DNA of 64,000 bases, taken from the NCBI RefSeq assembly GCF_001995215.1, contig NZ_MUXN01000028.1:192169-256168 (forward strand), given 5' to 3'. Below, one piece after another: positions 62,083 through 64,000 of this stretch (its first letter is position 1; the number at the start of each line of letters is the position of its first letter). Made by a program: the position numbers and the translations under genes. The notes under the pieces are model-generated. The model searched no databases and was not told where the DNA came from. It was given only the letters and a program-made list of their open reading frames with translations. The DNA comes from Amycolatopsis azurea DSM 43854 (lineage in GTDB: Bacteria > Actinomycetota > Actinomycetes > Mycobacteriales > Pseudonocardiaceae).

Positions 62083-63881
62083 AGATCCTCCTTCTCGGCC
62101 CAGAACGGCCCGAGGGCGAGCGCGTCGACGTCGGTCTTCAGGTAGCAGGCCACCGCGTCGGCCGGGCTGGCGACGATCGGCTCGTTGTTGTCGTTGAACG
62201 AGGTGTTGACCACCATCGGCACCCCGGTGAGCTTCTCGAACTCGCTGATCATCCGGTAGTACAGCGGGTTGTCCGGCTCGCTCACCGTCTGCACGCGGGC
62301 GGTCCCGTCGACGTGGGTGATGGCCGGGACCTCGTCGCGTTTGTCCGGCAGGACGTCGAACACCAGCAGCATGACCGGCGACGGGTAGTCGCTGACGAAC
62401 CAGTCGCCCGCGCGTTCGGCCAGGCACGACGGCGCGAACGGCCGGAACGCCTCGCGGTGCTTGACCTTCTCGTTCATCCGCGTCTTCGAATCGGGATCGC
62501 GCGGGTCGGCCACCAGGGAGCGGTTGCCGAGTGCACGCGGCCCGCATTCCATCCGGCCCTGCACCCAGCCGATGATCTTGCCCTCGGAGATCTTCTTCGC
62601 GGTGTGCGCGGCGATGTCGTCGACCTTGGTGTACCGGACACCGGCGTCCTGCAGGGCCAGTTCCATCTCGGCCTCGGTGTAGTCCGGGCCGGTGTAGGTG
62701 TAGCCGTCGCGAGGACGCGGCTTGCCGTACTTGCCGACCGACACCTCCAGCGCCGAACCGATCGCGCAGCCGTCGTCGGCCGCGGCGGGCTGGGTGAAGA
62801 AGTCCTCGAACGGGGTCTCCAGCAGGATCCGCCCGTTCATCACGCTGTTCAGCGCGACACCGCCCGCGACGCACAGCCGCCGCGACCCGGTCTCCCGTTG
62901 GAGCCAGCGCGCCAGATGCAGCCCGGCTTCTTCCAGTGTGACCTGCAGGGCGTAGGCGATGTCGCAGTAGTGCTGCGGCACCGGGTTCTCGGCGGTGACG
63001 CGGGTCTTGGGCCGCGCCGGGCCGAACAGGTCGGTGAACTTCTTCGACATCACGTGCTTGCCGGTGCGATGGTGACCGAAGAAGCCCAGTTCGAGCTCGT
63101 ACCCGCCGTCGTCGTCGAGATGGATCAGCTGCTTGAACGCGTCGACGTAGGTGTCCTTGCCCAGCGGCGCCAGACCCATGATCTTGCCCTCGTCACGGGT
63201 CGGGTAGAAGCCGAGATAGCCGGTGACACCGGCGTACATCGCGCCGAGCGAGTGCGGGAACTTGATCCGCCGGATGTCGATGATCCGGTTTCCCTTGCCG
63301 TGCCCCAGATACGTCGCTGTCCCGTCGCTGCCGATGCCGTCGAAGGTGAGCACCGCGGACTCCTCCCACGGCGAGATGAAGTACCCGCTGGCGGCGTGCG
63401 CCTTGTGGTGGTCGACCAGATGCGTCTTGAACTTCGTCGGGCCGGTCCAGCCCACGGCCTCCTTCACGTCGCGTTCGAGGGTGAAGGAGCGCTTGATGTG
63501 CGCGAGCACCGCGCCACCGACGTGGTAGTCGTCGACGCCTTTGCCGCCACCGGTTTTGAACGTCTCCACCATGCCGGCCGAGGAGCCGCCCTCGTCGCCG
63601 TTCTGGTTGCGGAACACCTCCAGCGTCGCCGGGAAGTACTTCGCGAACACCTTCGCCGCGTGGATGCCTTCGCGCCAGCGCTGCCAGTAGTAGGCGACGT
63701 GGTCGACGTCGGCGAGCGTGATCCCGCCGCGCTCCAGGCAGAACTTGATCGCCTCGGCGGGGAAGCCCCCGTCGTGCTTCACCCGGGTGAAGCGTTCCTC
63801 TTCGGCGAACGCGATGATCTCGCCGTCGCGCACGAGCGCGGCCGCCGAATCGTGGACCCTGCTGATACCCAGTACGTACAT
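62079..63881 (-). CDS. Carbamoyltransferase (NodU/CmcH/TobZ family)
   Basis: A 600-residue enzyme that moves a carbamoyl group from carbamoyl phosphate, through an adenylated intermediate, to a hydroxyl of a sugar or natural product. The N-terminal Kae1-like domain has YVLGISRVHDSAAALVRDG, EEERFTRVKHD, HHKAHAASGYF and LTFDGIGSDGTATY. The C-terminal YrdC-like domain has GWVQGRMECGPRALGNRS, FRPFAPS and VVNTSFNDNNEPIV, the usual ATP and carbamoyl-phosphate sites. GGAGAAGGAA precedes the ATG. It lies between two membrane-protein genes in one leftward operon. The acceptor is unknown. Confidence 0.93.
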   Translation of the reverse strand: MYVLGISRVHDSAAALVRDGEIIAFAEEERFTRVKHDGGFPAEAIKFCLERGGITLADVDHVAYYWQRWREGIHAAKVFAKYFPATLEVFRNQNGDEGGSSAGMVETFKTGGGKGVDDYHVGGAVLAHIKRSFTLERDVKEAVGWTGPTKFKTHLVDHHKAHAASGYFISPWEESAVLTFDGIGSDGTATYLGHGKGNRIIDIRRIKFPHSLGAMYAGVTGYLGFYPTRDEGKIMGLAPLGKDTYVDAFKQLIHLDDDGGYELELGFFGHHRTGKHVMSKKFTDLFGPARPKTRVTAENPVPQHYCDIAYALQVTLEEAGLHLARWLQRETGSRRLCVAGGVALNSVMNGRILLETPFEDFFTQPAAADDGCAIGSALEVSVGKYGKPRPRDGYTYTGPDYTEAEMELALQDAGVRYTKVDDIAAHTAKKISEGKIIGWVQGRMECGPRALGNRSLVADPRDPDSKTRMNEKVKHREAFRPFAPSCLAERAGDWFVSDYPSPVMLLVFDVLPDKRDEVPAITHVDGTARVQTVSEPDNPLYYRMISEFEKLTGVPMVVNTSFNDNNEPIVASPADAVACYLKTDVDALALGPFWAEKEDL

Positions 63882-63902
63882 GTTCCTTCTCCAGTGCGAC
63901 GT

Positions 63903-64000
63903 TCAGAGTTCGGGATGGTGGCGGCGCAGCAGCCGCCGGAGCACGGCCGCCCGGGTGCCGATGGCGAAGACGAGGGCGGCGAATCCGCCGACCGGTCCCA
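63903..64000 (-). CDS. Truncated end of a membrane protein gene
   Basis: The last 31 codons of a gene that continues beyond the right edge. They encode GGFAALVFAIGTRAAVL, a membrane helix, then a basic tail RRLLRRHHPEL and TGA. It ends 21 bases before the carbamoyltransferase start, so it is the upstream member of the same operon. Small membrane proteins next to carbamoyltransferases (SxtJ-like) occur elsewhere, but too little is visible to assign a family. Confidence 0.55.
   Translation of the reverse strand, partial: GPVGGFAALVFAIGTRAAVLRRLLRRHHPEL

Noticed and set aside
62079-64000. A complete natural-product cluster around the carbamoyltransferase
   Set aside because: Only this transferase and two unassigned membrane proteins are visible. 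No polyketide, peptide or glycosyltransferase genes are within the window.

Overview
This window comes from a high-GC actinomycete chromosome. It most likely belongs to the Pseudonocardiaceae, and the gene content and order look like Amycolatopsis. The evidence is uniformly GC-rich codon use, frequent GTG starts, a mycothiol-dependent enzyme family, an F420-type oxidoreductase family, and the block nadD-rsfS-gpgP-octT-degV-comEA-comEC-holA-rpsT-lepA, which is ordered as in mycobacteria. The species assignment is inference. About 65 protein-coding genes are supported. I found no rRNA, tRNA, CRISPR array, prophage or insertion sequence.

Layout. 1-8.5 kb: a spacer carrying large palindromes, then a Tat-exported PhoD-type phosphatase, an imine-reductase-like dehydrogenase with a divergent HxlR regulator, ndk, a mycothiol-dependent isomerase-like protein, and a large secreted protein joining a phosphodiester-glycosidase domain to a metallophosphoesterase domain. 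8.5-13.7 kb: a secreted M14 carboxypeptidase, a three-gene ABC exporter and a secreted subtilase. 13.7-20.8 kb: the RNase E-rplU-rpmA-obgE-proB core, with a long leader before RNase E. 20.8-29.5 kb: a SigE-type sigma factor with a putative anti-sigma partner, a TetR/FAD-monooxygenase pair, an arginyl-tRNA synthetase, an MFS symporter, and a RecQ helicase with a phosphoribosyltransferase-like tail.

29.6-43.3 kb: nadD, rsfS, a glucosyl-3-phosphoglycerate phosphatase-like gene, an octanoyltransferase-like gene, degV, comEA-comEC, thrC behind a SAM-I riboswitch, holA, rpsT, an EamA transporter behind a ykkC/guanidine-I-type riboswitch, a VOC protein, a methyltransferase and lepA. 43.3-53.3 kb: an F420/FMN-type oxidoreductase, a secreted GH20 hexosaminidase with a DasR-like operator, a nitronate monooxygenase, an APC permease, hydrolases and a quinone reductase, a barnase-type RNase with its barstar inhibitor, an enoyl-CoA hydratase and a secreted protein of unknown function. 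53.3-59 kb: an assimilatory sulfate reduction operon transcribed leftwards (28-aa leader peptide, sulfite reductase, small zinc ribbon, APS reductase, cysD, cysN, chelatase), most of its genes joined by 4-base overlaps. 59-64 kb: a divergent TetR/VOC pair, hemW, and a leftward operon holding a carbamoyltransferase and membrane proteins that runs off the right edge.

Regulation visible in the sequence includes two riboswitches, a cysteine-type leader peptide, a DasR-like site, an HxlR-type and two TetR-type operator candidates, a pair of perfect DnaA boxes upstream of comEA, and many TANNNT hexamers 6-8 bases before start codons, which suggests leaderless transcription. Large palindromes sharing GTGAAGG/CCTTCAC ends recur in the intergenic spacers. 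No single region looks like a wholly unknown system. The most unusual items are the ykkC-class riboswitch in front of an EamA transporter, the SAM-I riboswitch in front of thrC, the RecQ-phosphoribosyltransferase fusion and the palindrome family.
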